Positions 17,561-28,262 of a stretch of DNA of 64,000 nucleotides are shown here, piece after piece. This DNA is from Pollutimonas bauzanensis (lineage in GTDB: Bacteria; Pseudomonadota; Gammaproteobacteria; Burkholderiales; Burkholderiaceae_B): positions 124,001 to 188,000 of the forward strand of contig NZ_FQXE01000007.1 of assembly GCF_900129885.1 (NCBI RefSeq), read 5' to 3'. Position numbers and translations under genes: made by a program. Position 1 is the stretch's first letter. Every line of letters starts with the position of its first letter. The notes below the pieces were generated by a model. It did not search any database and was not told the origin of the DNA. It was given only the letters and a program-made list of their open reading frames with translations.

Positions 17561-18391
17561 TCAGCCTCCGGTTCTTGACTGGATTTTCAGGATGATGCTC
17601 GAAAGCGTCCCGGAGAACACCAGCAATAGCATCGAGATCAATGCGGCGCTCTGCCAGTCGAGGATTTCGCGCGTGTACATGTCTATGATATTGGCCATCA
17701 TCATGTCTTGTCGTCCTCCAAGCAGCGCGGGCGTGACAAAGAACCCCATTGATATCACCAGGCACATCAGCAGCCCGGCCAGCAGTCCGGGCAGGCTTTG
17801 AATAAAGGTGATGCTCCAGAAGATGCGGAATCGGGAGGCGCCCATGACTTCCGCGGCGCGCTGCACCTGCGCGTTCTGGGCGGCCAGGCTCGCGAGTATG
17901 GGAAACACTGCATACGGGACCAGGAAGTTGGTCATGCCCACCAGCACGGCGAACCGGTTGAACATCATGTTGAAACCCGAGCCGCCGAAGGCGGTCTTGA
18001 TCATGGTGTTTATGATGCCGTTATCGCCGAGAATGAGAAGAAATGCATAGCTCTTGACGAGAATGCTCGTCCAGAACGGCATCAGGACAAGAGCCAGGCA
18101 GATAATCTTCCATTGCCCCTTTTGCCGCGCAATATGCAAGGCAACGGGATAGGCAAGGGCTACGCTCAGTATCGCGGCGCTGACGCTGATTTCAACCGTA
18201 TTCAGGAAAACGACCTGTATCAGCCTTGATGTGGCGACCTTGATCAGGCCTGTCAGCGCGTCCGCTTCCTCGGTGCCGAGGTAGGTCGCGATAAACCCTA
18301 TCGGCACCACGAAGAAGACGAGGGAAATGATGAGCGCTCCGCTGGCGAATCCCAGTAGAGAAGGCTGCAGGCGGGAGTATCGTCTTGACAT
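17561..18391 (-). CDS. PotB-like ABC transporter permease
   Basis: A 276-residue permease starting at MSRRYSRLQPSLLG, with AAGG upstream of the ATG at 18391; an in-frame extension to 18469 adds only basic, low-complexity residues. Six predicted membrane segments follow, and the coupling loop is RAAEVMGASRFRIFWSITF. It is the first of two permease subunits of the polyamine-class importer. The 82-base gap to the binding-protein gene contains GC-rich palindromes (GGCGCGCGCGCC and GGCGCGCC) that could tune expression between them. Confidence 0.9.
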   Translation of the reverse strand: MSRRYSRLQPSLLGFASGALIISLVFFVVPIGFIATYLGTEEADALTGLIKVATSRLIQVVFLNTVEISVSAAILSVALAYPVALHIARQKGQWKIICLALVLMPFWTSILVKSYAFLLILGDNGIINTMIKTAFGGSGFNMMFNRFAVLVGMTNFLVPYAVFPILASLAAQNAQVQRAAEVMGASRFRIFWSITFIQSLPGLLAGLLMCLVISMGFFVTPALLGGRQDMMMANIIDMYTREILDWQSAALISMLLLVFSGTLSSIILKIQSRTGG

Positions 18392-18473
18392 CGTGGACCT
18401 TGTATCTAGGGATTTTCCCGAGCGGCGCGCGCGCCAGGAGGGAACGTTGTTTCGCGGCGCGCCGTGCAATCGC

Positions 18474-19538
18474 TCAGGTCAATATCCACTCCTTGAACCG
18501 CTTGTCGAGTTCGACATAATGCTTGCCCCAGTATTCGTCGTCAACGAATACGTTGTTGGGGTTGTTCAAGTCGGGCAGCCAGCGGCGGGAGGCTTCCTTC
18601 ATCAGCTTTTCGGCGCCGGCCACGACGGGCGCCAGCCCGAGTTTATCCGCCAGATTGGCCTGGATCTGCGGCTGCAGCGCGAAGGCGATGTACTCCATCG
18701 CTTCCTTGCGGCGCTTGGAGCCTTTGAGAACCGCCATGTAGTTGAACAGATTCAAGGTCTGGTCGAACGAGAACTCCAGCGGTATGCCCGATTCCTGCGC
18801 CACCCGAATACGATTCGGGTAGGCATAAATCCAGTCGATTTCCTTGCTCTGGATCAGCGTCACCATCTGGGGCGTTTGCTCGAACCACTTGCGGACCTGG
18901 GGCTTGAGCCGGTCCAGCGCCTTGAACCCGCGCTCGACGTCGAGAGGGTAAAGGTCCTTGGGCGATACGCCATCGGCCAGGAGCGCCATTTCAAGGGTTT
19001 CGGATACGCGGTTGCGCAGCGCCCGCCTTCCCGGGAATTTTTCAATATCCCACAAGTCCTTGAAGTTGCGGGGCTGCTTGCTCGAGTGCTGTTCCGAGTT
19101 CCAGGCGACGCCGCCGCAGAAGATATAGTTCGGGACCCGGTCCGCGCCGACGCCGCCGACGACCTTGGAGGTCGGAACGATATTGGTGTCGATCGCCTCC
19201 CAGTATCCGGCCGATGATCCGGCCATGATCAGCGGGCCGGAGGCATCGAAGATGTCCCAGTTGACACTGCCGGATGTGACCTGGGCCTTCACTTTGGCCA
19301 GGTCGGGCGTGTTGAGGATTTGTACCGGCACGCCGGATGCCTTGGTAAACGGGTCGGCGATGACCTCTTTCAGCGCGTCAGCGTAGGATCCCCCATAGCT
19401 GACCATGACCAGCGGTTCGGCGGCATGGGCGCGCCTTACCCAGGCCGGCGCTCCGATGCCCGCCACGGCGGCGAGGGACATTGCCTTGAGTACCGACCTG
19501 CGTCTCACTGAGTAAACGGGATGTTGCTTAGTAGCCAT
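18474..19538 (-). CDS. PotD-like ABC transporter substrate-binding protein (Tat signal)
   Basis: A 354-residue extracellular binding protein. The ATG at 19538 has GGAG upstream. The N-terminus carries a twin-arginine-type signal (RRRSVLKAMSLAAVAGIGAP) ending at AHA. The mature part starts EPLVMVSYGGSYADALKEVI, as in family-1 spermidine/putrescine-type proteins, and has WDIFDASGPLIMAG and GADRVPNYIFCGGVAWN. The substrate may be a polyamine or another small organic ion; neighbouring CoA ligases suggest that it is then metabolised. Confidence 0.9.
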   Translation of the reverse strand: MATKQHPVYSVRRRSVLKAMSLAAVAGIGAPAWVRRAHAAEPLVMVSYGGSYADALKEVIADPFTKASGVPVQILNTPDLAKVKAQVTSGSVNWDIFDASGPLIMAGSSAGYWEAIDTNIVPTSKVVGGVGADRVPNYIFCGGVAWNSEQHSSKQPRNFKDLWDIEKFPGRRALRNRVSETLEMALLADGVSPKDLYPLDVERGFKALDRLKPQVRKWFEQTPQMVTLIQSKEIDWIYAYPNRIRVAQESGIPLEFSFDQTLNLFNYMAVLKGSKRRKEAMEYIAFALQPQIQANLADKLGLAPVVAGAEKLMKEASRRWLPDLNNPNNVFVDDEYWGKHYVELDKRFKEWILT

Positions 19539-19639
19539 GATTGCATTCTCCAATGTTTAAGTGCTGCCAACCAACTCCTCGACCGTCTTCAGGGGATCTT
19601 GAGCGTTCTCAGAGTTTGTCTGGATTGCCGGCTGTCCGT

Positions 19640-21217
19640 TCAAATGCGATGTGCATTGGATGCGGCGCCGGATGCTTCAAAGTCCCACGCGGCTTCCACA
19701 TCGGCAAGCAGTTCTGTCTTGCGGATGCGTTGCGTCGGGCCTCGCGGGAAATCGTCCACGATATGGATATAGCGCGGTATCTGGTAATAGGCCAGATGGC
19801 GTTCGCACCATCTTATGACGTCAATGGGATCAATGGTCTTGCCGGGGGCGGGTTTGACGAAGGCCATGATGTCCTGCTCGCCCATCTTCGAGGGCACGCC
19901 GATGACGGCGGACTCCTCGACGTCTGGATGGGAATTGACGATGCGCTCGACCTCCCAGGCAGAGACGTTCTCGCCGCGCCGCCGCAAGGCTTCTTTCTTG
20001 CGCCCCGAGAAATAGAAATAGCCCTCGCCATCCTGGTAGCCCAGATCGCCTGTATACAAACAGCCGTCGCGCAGGATTTCAGCGGTCTTCTCTGGAGCGT
20101 TGAAGTAACCGGTCATGGTGACGCCCGGCTGACGGGGGCGCAGAACTATCTCGCCGATTTCGCCGGCCGCGGCGCGTTGGCCCGCATCATTTTCTATCCA
20201 GGCCTCAAACTCGTCCACCGGCTTGCCGATAGAACCCAGCGGGCCGTCGAGATTCAGCATGGTGAAGTTTCCGGCTTCGGAAATGCCGTAGCCCTCGCGG
20301 ATCTTGACGTCGTAGCGGTTCTCGAACTCGAGCCAGCTTTGGGTGGGCGCGGCCGCGCCCCAGGCGACCCGGATCGGATTCGCGCGATCGGTGTCTTTGG
20401 CCGGCTGCTTGAGCAGCAGATTCATTGCGCCGCCCAGATAGTGAAAGAGGGTAGCGCCATGCCGGCGAATCTGGTCCCAGCAATTGGAGGCGCTGAAGCG
20501 CTCCACCATGGCGACCGGCACCGCATGCTGCAAACCGATCAGCACGGTCATCCATCCGGCGACATGGTAGAACGGCTCCCACAGGAAGAGGACATCGTCA
20601 GGGCGGACGTCGGCCAGGAGCCCGGCATTCTTGGCGCCCACCTGGAACCAGCGCTGGTTGAGCATGGCTCCCTTTGGCGCCCCGGTCGTGCCGGACGTAT
20701 AAGCGATGGCGCATATGTCGTCCAGCGTTTCGCGGCGGTCGACTGGGACGCTTGCAAGCCGGCTATCCGCGAGCAAGGTCGAAAGGCGCGTCTGCCGGCG
20801 CGATTCATTGCCTGCGGGGATGGCGTCGCCGCGCCAGATGATGCTCTTGATGCCGGGCGCTTCGGGAAGGGCCAGGACGAGTTCGGAGAAGGCCGCGTCG
20901 GCCACCATATGTCCCGGTTCCGAACTCGAGAGCTGCAGCGCTATCCCTGATTTGCGCAGGTGGATGCTTACGGGAACGGCAGTGGCGCCAAGCCTGGAAA
21001 TGGCGAAGAACAGGGCGATGTGCTCGATGCAGTTCGGCAGCATGAGCGCCACACGATCTCCCTCCCTGACACCCGATACCGCCAGCGCTCGGGCCATTTG
21101 TTCAATAGCCGTCGCGAGGTCCAGATAGGTGGTCACGGTATTGTCGAAAAAGCAGAAGGGCGCTTGCGCATGGCTTTCTGCCCTGAGCCGGACAAGTTCC
21201 TGGAAGGTGTGCTGCAC
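19640..21217 (-). CDS. CaiC-like acyl-CoA synthetase (AMP-forming) 1
   Basis: A 525-residue ANL-superfamily enzyme. GTG at 21217 is the chosen start because an AGGAGAG ribosome site precedes it. The phosphate-binding loop is AYTSGTTGAPKG. The hinge region carries RRRGENVSAWEVE, and the C-terminal lysine motif is TQRIRKTEL. The RRRGEN-type hinge is typical of crotonobetaine/carnitine-CoA ligase (CaiC) relatives. Such enzymes activate a carboxylate with ATP to an adenylate and then a CoA thioester. It is adjacent to a crotonase and a second ligase of the same subfamily. Confidence 0.9.
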   Translation of the reverse strand: MQHTFQELVRLRAESHAQAPFCFFDNTVTTYLDLATAIEQMARALAVSGVREGDRVALMLPNCIEHIALFFAISRLGATAVPVSIHLRKSGIALQLSSSEPGHMVADAAFSELVLALPEAPGIKSIIWRGDAIPAGNESRRQTRLSTLLADSRLASVPVDRRETLDDICAIAYTSGTTGAPKGAMLNQRWFQVGAKNAGLLADVRPDDVLFLWEPFYHVAGWMTVLIGLQHAVPVAMVERFSASNCWDQIRRHGATLFHYLGGAMNLLLKQPAKDTDRANPIRVAWGAAAPTQSWLEFENRYDVKIREGYGISEAGNFTMLNLDGPLGSIGKPVDEFEAWIENDAGQRAAAGEIGEIVLRPRQPGVTMTGYFNAPEKTAEILRDGCLYTGDLGYQDGEGYFYFSGRKKEALRRRGENVSAWEVERIVNSHPDVEESAVIGVPSKMGEQDIMAFVKPAPGKTIDPIDVIRWCERHLAYYQIPRYIHIVDDFPRGPTQRIRKTELLADVEAAWDFEASGAASNAHRI

Positions 21218-21258
21218 GGATCTCTCCTGATAAAGCCGGTGTGGTTCGGGTTGTAGCG

Positions 21259-22044
21259 TTATTGCCTGGCGGTTTTGCGGGACTGTCGCACGCGCAGAAA
21301 TTCTTCCATGCATTGTTGCGGTTCGCCCGACGCAAAGGCGGCGACCTGCGCCTCTTCGGCAATCTCGAAGGCCAGGTCGAAGCGGGCCTGGGTGCTCAAG
21401 CGAAATGCGCGCTTGGTCTGGCGCAGCGCTGTGGGCGGTTTCGATGCGATGTCCCGCGCCAGGGCGATGGCGGTGGCAAGCACGTCGCCGGCCGGCACGA
21501 CCTTATTGACGAGGGTCATTCGTACCGCTTCTTCGCAGTCGATCATGCGCCCCGTCAGCGCCAGGTCAATGACCTGGGTAAGAGTGATGCGCTCAGACAT
21601 TACCCATGGCCCGACCACGCTCGGAATGCCGCTGTTGATTTCAGGCTGGCCCATGGTTACGCCATCGTGCGCAATCCGGAAGTCCATCAGCAGGGCGAGC
21701 TGGAAGCCCGATCCGGCCGCAATGCCGTTCAGCGCGGCCACGGTGGGCTTTTCAATGCGGCGGATAAGGTCGTACAGATCGCGGATCTCGAAGAGCCAGG
21801 CCCGGCTTGTCGCATCGTCGCCGAAGTCCTGCGATTCAGTGAAATCCTGGCCGGCGCAGAATGCCTTGTCTCCCGCGCCTGTGAACACCAGCCCCTTGAC
21901 CGCATCGTCGTTCGCGAGCTCCTTTAACCGGTCCGCCAGTTCGTGGCGCATGCCGCGCGTCCAGGCGTTGTAGCGTTCAGGCTTGTTGATGGTAATGATG
22001 GCGATCGACTGATCCATGGTCAGCAGGATATCGTTGGATGGCAT
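21259..22044 (-). CDS. Enoyl-CoA hydratase/isomerase (crotonase) family protein
   Basis: A 261-residue crotonase-fold protein. The CoA-binding oxyanion loops are present (AFCAGQDFTE and NGIAAGSG). Of the two glutamates used by true hydratases, the second is present (Glu135 in GQPEINSG). The first aligns with Gln115 (GSGFQLALLMD), which suggests isomerase, hydrolase or other chemistry instead of simple hydration. It lies between two CoA ligases in the same direction, 15 bases after ligase 2 and 41 bases before ligase 1, so it should act on a CoA thioester that they produce. Confidence 0.9.
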   Translation of the reverse strand: MPSNDILLTMDQSIAIITINKPERYNAWTRGMRHELADRLKELANDDAVKGLVFTGAGDKAFCAGQDFTESQDFGDDATSRAWLFEIRDLYDLIRRIEKPTVAALNGIAAGSGFQLALLMDFRIAHDGVTMGQPEINSGIPSVVGPWVMSERITLTQVIDLALTGRMIDCEEAVRMTLVNKVVPAGDVLATAIALARDIASKPPTALRQTKRAFRLSTQARFDLAFEIAEEAQVAAFASGEPQQCMEEFLRVRQSRKTARQ

Positions 22045-22059
22045 GTTGTTTCCTTCCGG

Positions 22060-23670
22060 TTAAAGTTCTGTCCGCGCCAAGCGGCTATCGGGATGATTGT
22101 TCGGGCGTGCTGTGTACTGCTCTCTGTCCCAGCAGTCGTCGATCGCCTTGCTCAGCGCAAATTTCTGTATGCGTTGTGTCGGCGTTCTGGGAAAGGCTTC
22201 GATGAAGGCGATAAACCGCGGGACCTGGAACCGTGGCAAGCGGTCAACACACCATGCGATGAGTTCCTCGGCTTTCAGCGCTTCACCGGGCGCCTTTTGC
22301 ACGAATATCTTCAGGTCCTCATCGCCGAACTCGTTCTGGACACCCACCAGAGCCGATTCCACGACAGCCGGGTGCTTGTTTATGACGTGCTCGACTTCCC
22401 AGGCGGAAATGTTTTCGCCCCGGCGCCGCACGCAGTCCTTCATGCGGCTGAAAAAATAAAAGCGTCCGGACGGGTCGCGCTTCAGCAGGTCCCCGGTTCG
22501 CAGCCAGCCATCTTGCTTGAGCGCCGCGGTCGCTTCTTCGTTGCGGAAGTAGCCGGGCGTGATCAGGCCGGGGACCCGGTCGCGTATGAGCAGCTCGCCC
22601 AGCTCGCCAGCCTGGGCTTCTTCCCCGGAGTCGGTCAGGAGCTTGGCCTCGAAGTAGGGAAGAGGAATGCCGACAGAGCCTGGCACGCCTTCGGTATTGA
22701 TAATGTTCAGCGCCGATGTTTCCGTCATCCCGAAGCTGTCGTGGACCTTGACGCCAAAGCGTTCTTCGAAGGGTCTCCAGAGGTCGGCCGGACAGCCGCC
22801 GCCCCATGCGACGCGCACACTGTGCGCCCGGTCGGCATCGGTGGGAGGCTGCTTGAGCAGCAGCTGGATGACGCCTCCCACATAATGGATGTGTGTCGCT
22901 TCCAGCGCTGTCGCCCATTGCCAGAAGCTGCTTGCGCTGAAGCGTTCCACCATGGCCAGCGTAATGGGCTTGGCCAGGGCGAGGATCATGACCTCCATGC
23001 CGAACAAGTGGTACAGCGGGTCCCAGAACAGCGCGGTGTCGCCGGCCTTCATGCGCGAAAGAAAAGCCGAGCTTTGGGCGGCGCAGCGGCACATTTTGTC
23101 GGTGATCAGCACGCCTTTGGGCGGCCCCGTCGTGCCGGAGGTGTAGCAGATCGCCACGGTGTCGTCCGCGCGGGCGTCGCCATCAGGCCATCGCGCCAGG
23201 TCGGTCTCCGCGATAGGCGGGTAGGCAAGGCAAATGCTGGACGATGACGCGCCGGCGGGCATTTCGTTGCGCCACAATACGGGAACCGCGCCGTCCAGTT
23301 CAGGCATGAGCTGGTCCGCGAACAGGGCATCGGCCACGATAGCCGCGGGTTCGCAGTGCCTGTAGAGGTAATTGAGGCTGTCGCCGCGCAGGGCGGTATT
23401 GACCGGCACGACGACGGCGCCCAGCCGCATCAAAGCCAGCATTGTGACGATGTGGTCGGGATGATGCCCGAGCATCGTCATGACGCGATCGCCTCGACCA
23501 AGCCCTTGCTCATTGAATTTGAACGCCAATGCATCGACGGTGTCATCGAGTTGACGGCAGGTGAAAGAGCCGGTGTCCCAGCGGCAGAACACGTGATCCG
23601 GGTCCTGCGCCGCGCGCTGGCGCAGCATGCGGCCGATGGTCAGGGGAGAGTCGAAGTACATGTGGGCCAT
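22060..23670 (-). CDS. CaiC-like acyl-CoA synthetase (AMP-forming) 2
   Basis: A 536-residue ANL enzyme starting at MAHMYFDSPLTIG (ATG at 23670; the next in-frame ATG is at 23661). It has CYTSGTTGPPKG, a hinge VRRRGENISAWEVE, and the C-terminal catalytic-lysine motif TQRIQKFAL. It closely resembles the ligase at 19640-21217 in its C-terminal motifs, so the two are probably paralogues that activate related acids or different intermediates. It starts 19 bases after the stop of the unknown gene upstream. Confidence 0.9.
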   Translation of the reverse strand: MAHMYFDSPLTIGRMLRQRAAQDPDHVFCRWDTGSFTCRQLDDTVDALAFKFNEQGLGRGDRVMTMLGHHPDHIVTMLALMRLGAVVVPVNTALRGDSLNYLYRHCEPAAIVADALFADQLMPELDGAVPVLWRNEMPAGASSSSICLAYPPIAETDLARWPDGDARADDTVAICYTSGTTGPPKGVLITDKMCRCAAQSSAFLSRMKAGDTALFWDPLYHLFGMEVMILALAKPITLAMVERFSASSFWQWATALEATHIHYVGGVIQLLLKQPPTDADRAHSVRVAWGGGCPADLWRPFEERFGVKVHDSFGMTETSALNIINTEGVPGSVGIPLPYFEAKLLTDSGEEAQAGELGELLIRDRVPGLITPGYFRNEEATAALKQDGWLRTGDLLKRDPSGRFYFFSRMKDCVRRRGENISAWEVEHVINKHPAVVESALVGVQNEFGDEDLKIFVQKAPGEALKAEELIAWCVDRLPRFQVPRFIAFIEAFPRTPTQRIQKFALSKAIDDCWDREQYTARPNNHPDSRLARTEL

Positions 23671-23689
23671 GGTCTGGAGATGCCTGCGG

Positions 23690-24760
23690 TTAGTACAGCC
23701 ACTTGCCGGTATCTTGAATGTCCCAGACTTCAGACTGGGGCGCGAGGGTGTCGGGGACAGCGCGCCGCGTGACGGCGACCCGGCCATTCAGTACCCAAGC
23801 CGCCGTCTTCTGGAAGGCGAAGCTGGCCTGGCGCATGTCTTCGCCGACTTCGCCGCTGAATGGAAAGAAGGAGTCAAGCACGATGCGATACTGCGTGCTG
23901 CTGACCTGCTCGGTATGGAACGACTGGTTCTGGGACGCCAGCATGCGCGCGAAGAACTCGGTAATGGCGGCGGCGTCATTGCCTTGCACCCCCGTTATCC
24001 TCTTCATCTCGTGGGTGTACTGTACGGCCATGCCGCGCATGGTCTCTTCGAAGAGAAACCGCGTAATGTAAGGACCGTACATCTGCGTCAGGCAATCGAC
24101 GGTCGTGTGCACGTATTCGCGGGACCAGTTCCGGCGCGCCTTGAGCTTGCGGGCTTCCGGCCATATTTCCGGATCCAGCTTTGGCGCGGCTTCCGGATCA
24201 AACTCGGGCGTATGGTCCGCCTGTTCAAACTTGAGCTCTTCGCCGGGCGCCAGGTCGTGGTCATGCTCGATGAAGTAGCCTTCGTCGTACGGGTGGCCTT
24301 CCATGACGAATTTCGTGGCCACCCATCCCAGCCTCTTGTTTCCCATCATGCGGCCATTCGCCGGGTGCCATATGGAGAAAATGGTGCGCCGCAGGGACGA
24401 GGGCATGGCCATCAGCGTCGTGCCCGGATACGTCCACATGGGCGCGGTGTAGCGAATCCAGACCTTCTTCGGTGTTTCTTCGACGTACTCCATGGAAAGC
24501 CCGCCGATCAGATTCGTATACCAATGATATTTGGCGGCGATGACGGCCGGCGGCTCATCTTCGCGTATGCCCAGTTTTTTAAGCCCCTGCTTGTAAAAGC
24601 CTTGCTGGTGCTGGTGCAGCATGAGGGACCAGAGTTTCTTGATCGCGTCTTCGCCTTTTTCGCGTACGACGATGGCGCCGAGCGCTCCGAAAGCCAATCC
24701 CCAAAAGCGTCCCGACAACTCGCACTCGTTGCGCAGGGTTTCCAGTTCAGAATCGGTCAT
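23690..24760 (-). CDS. Unrecognised protein with apparent internal duplication, first gene of CoA-ligase/ABC run
   Basis: A 356-residue soluble protein starting at the ATG at 24760 (AAGGACAAG ribosome site). I do not recognise a family with confidence. It seems to contain two similar halves. In each, a long helical stretch ends in a beta-rich piece: GGLSMEYVEETPKKVWIRYT near residue 90 and FHTEQVSSTQYRIVLDSFF near residue 285. This is faintly reminiscent of L-2-amino-thiazoline-4-carboxylate hydrolase-like domains, but that is a guess. Several His and Asp/Glu residues (EGHPYDEGYFIEHDHD) could bind metal. Its position suggests a catabolic role. Confidence 0.75.
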   Translation of the reverse strand: MTDSELETLRNECELSGRFWGLAFGALGAIVVREKGEDAIKKLWSLMLHQHQQGFYKQGLKKLGIREDEPPAVIAAKYHWYTNLIGGLSMEYVEETPKKVWIRYTAPMWTYPGTTLMAMPSSLRRTIFSIWHPANGRMMGNKRLGWVATKFVMEGHPYDEGYFIEHDHDLAPGEELKFEQADHTPEFDPEAAPKLDPEIWPEARKLKARRNWSREYVHTTVDCLTQMYGPYITRFLFEETMRGMAVQYTHEMKRITGVQGNDAAAITEFFARMLASQNQSFHTEQVSSTQYRIVLDSFFPFSGEVGEDMRQASFAFQKTAAWVLNGRVAVTRRAVPDTLAPQSEVWDIQDTGKWLY

Positions 24761-24992
24761 GCACTTGTCCTTATTGCTATTCGATAAATGATATTGTTTA
24801 AGAATATACAGACGAGCGCATGGCCGCGCAATACTTCGCGCGGATAAATGGCTAGGGGTTTCCCCCAGCTGGGTGCTCACGCGGGGGGCGGCGGGTGTGA
24901 CGGACTATGGGGGAGCAGGAAGGCGCCGAACTCGAAAAGCGCCTCCCCCCGCAGGATGGGAGGGCCGCGGCGGGTAAAGGATGTGGACGGCG

Positions 24993-26399
24993 CTAGAAGC
25001 TGCCGAATGCCGTTCCCAGCGCGATCACCGCCACCAGGGCCAGCATAGGCGCGGCCATGGTCACGGCGGCGATGTTCAGGTACGACTGGCGGTGTGTCAG
25101 CTTGCAGATCGCCAGCAGCGTGATGATTGCGCCGCAGTGAGGCAGCGTATCGAAGCCGCCGGCGGCCAGCACGGCCACCCGGTGCATCAATTCAGGACTG
25201 ATGCCGGCCTCCTGCGCCATGCGCAGGTAGTCGGGGCCCAGCGTCTGCAGCGCAATGCTCAGGCCGCCGGAAGAGGAGCCGGTGATGCCCGCCAGCACGT
25301 TCATGGCAATGGCCTCGGAAATCAGGGGATTGCCGGGCGTCACGTTCAGCACCGCGTCGCGGATGATGGCGAAACCGGCCAGACCGGCAATGACGGCCCC
25401 GTAGCCGACTTCCGAAGCCGTGTTGAACAATGGCAGCATGAACCCGAAGACGCCTTTGTTGACCGTATCGCGCAGGTCGCTCCAGCGCCCCAGGCGCGAA
25501 ACGACGAGCGTTGCGCAGGCGGCCGCGAGCGCAATAATGAGCGCCCACAGCCCGATCACCTTCTCAGGCGCCAGATGCGGAAAGCGTTCAATAATGAAGC
25601 TCATGTCCGTGCGCGGAAACACCAGGTAGGTGAAAAGGGCGTTCACCGCTATCACCAGGATCAGGGGCAGCAGGGCCAGGAAGAGCGGCATGTGCGAGAG
25701 CGCGGCGCTGTCCGCGCCCTCCACAGCGGAGATACCGGTATCGTCTTCATGCTTGCCATAGCCCTCGCCGGCAAGGCGGGCGGCAGCCGCGCGGCCGCGC
25801 AGCCACCATAGGCCGCCCAGCAGCATGATGGCGGCGGCTATCAGGCCGAGCCCGGGCGCGGCGAACACATTGGTGCCATAGTAAGGAATGGGTATGGCGT
25901 TCTGGATGGCCGGCGTGCCAGGCAGCGCCGTCATGGTGAAAGTGAAGGAGCCCAGCGCGATGGTCGCCGGTATCAGCCGTTTCGGGATGTTGGCCGTGCG
26001 GAAAAGATCGGTCGCAATCGGATAGATCGCGAACGCCACGACGAAGAGCGATACGCCGCCATAGGTCAGGACGCCGCAGGCCAGCACCACGGTGACGATC
26101 GCATGTCTATCGCCGAGCCTGGCAACGATCCAGCGGGAAATGGCGTGGGCGGCCCCCGAATCCGCCATCAGTTGGCCGAACAGGGCGCCCAGCAGGAAGA
26201 TCGGCAGGAACTGGATCGCATAATTGCCCAGCGCCTTCATGAAGGTGTCGGTGTAGATGGGCAGGTAAAGGCTTATCTCGCCGGAAAGCAGCACGGCCAG
26301 GGCCGCCATGAGCGGCGCCAGGAGCAGCACGGTGATGCCGCGGTAGGCCAGGTACATGAGGAGCGACAGGGAAACGACGATTGCTAGAGTACTGGCCAT
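24993..26399 (-). CDS. GntP-type (gluconate/organic acid) permease
   Basis: A 468-residue inner-membrane protein with about 12 hydrophobic segments. It has family-typical FLPIFLLGALFGQLM, TYGGVSLFVVAFAIYPI, TALPGTPAIQN and GGFDTLPHCGAI. The start is taken as ATG at 26399; the frame is open to 26627 but that extension would run through the tRNA-Ala gene and its terminator. GntP proteins are proton-coupled importers of gluconate-like or hydroxy acids. It lies upstream of, and in the same direction as, the CoA-ligase run (232-base gap), so it may bring in that pathway's acid substrate. The actual substrate is unknown. Confidence 0.88.
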   Translation of the reverse strand: MASTLAIVVSLSLLMYLAYRGITVLLLAPLMAALAVLLSGEISLYLPIYTDTFMKALGNYAIQFLPIFLLGALFGQLMADSGAAHAISRWIVARLGDRHAIVTVVLACGVLTYGGVSLFVVAFAIYPIATDLFRTANIPKRLIPATIALGSFTFTMTALPGTPAIQNAIPIPYYGTNVFAAPGLGLIAAAIMLLGGLWWLRGRAAAARLAGEGYGKHEDDTGISAVEGADSAALSHMPLFLALLPLILVIAVNALFTYLVFPRTDMSFIIERFPHLAPEKVIGLWALIIALAAACATLVVSRLGRWSDLRDTVNKGVFGFMLPLFNTASEVGYGAVIAGLAGFAIIRDAVLNVTPGNPLISEAIAMNVLAGITGSSSGGLSIALQTLGPDYLRMAQEAGISPELMHRVAVLAAGGFDTLPHCGAIITLLAICKLTHRQSYLNIAAVTMAAPMLALVAVIALGTAFGSF

Positions 26400-26548
26400 G
26401 TTGGAAACACTTTTCTTGGGAAGGGATGGGCAACGGCGCCCCAGAAACAGATAGAAGCGTAACATCCGAGCCGGCCTGCGAATTTTTCCGCTGCGCAGAT
26501 CAGGCTGCGAAACAGCCCGGGATGGAGGTTTCGATAGTTGCTTCGGGC

Positions 26549-26580
26549 AAAAAAAATCCTGACCGATACCGGCCAGGATT
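26549..26580 (-). terminator. Rho-independent terminator of the tRNA-Ala gene
   Basis: On the minus strand, AATCCTG and CAGGATT arms (extended by a CC/GG pairing) are followed by eight consecutive T residues. It begins nine bases after the encoded CCA end of the tRNA. Confidence 0.9.
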
Positions 26581-26588
26581 TGAATACT

Positions 26589-28255
<1,667 letters not shown>

Positions 28256-28262
28256 TAGTCAT

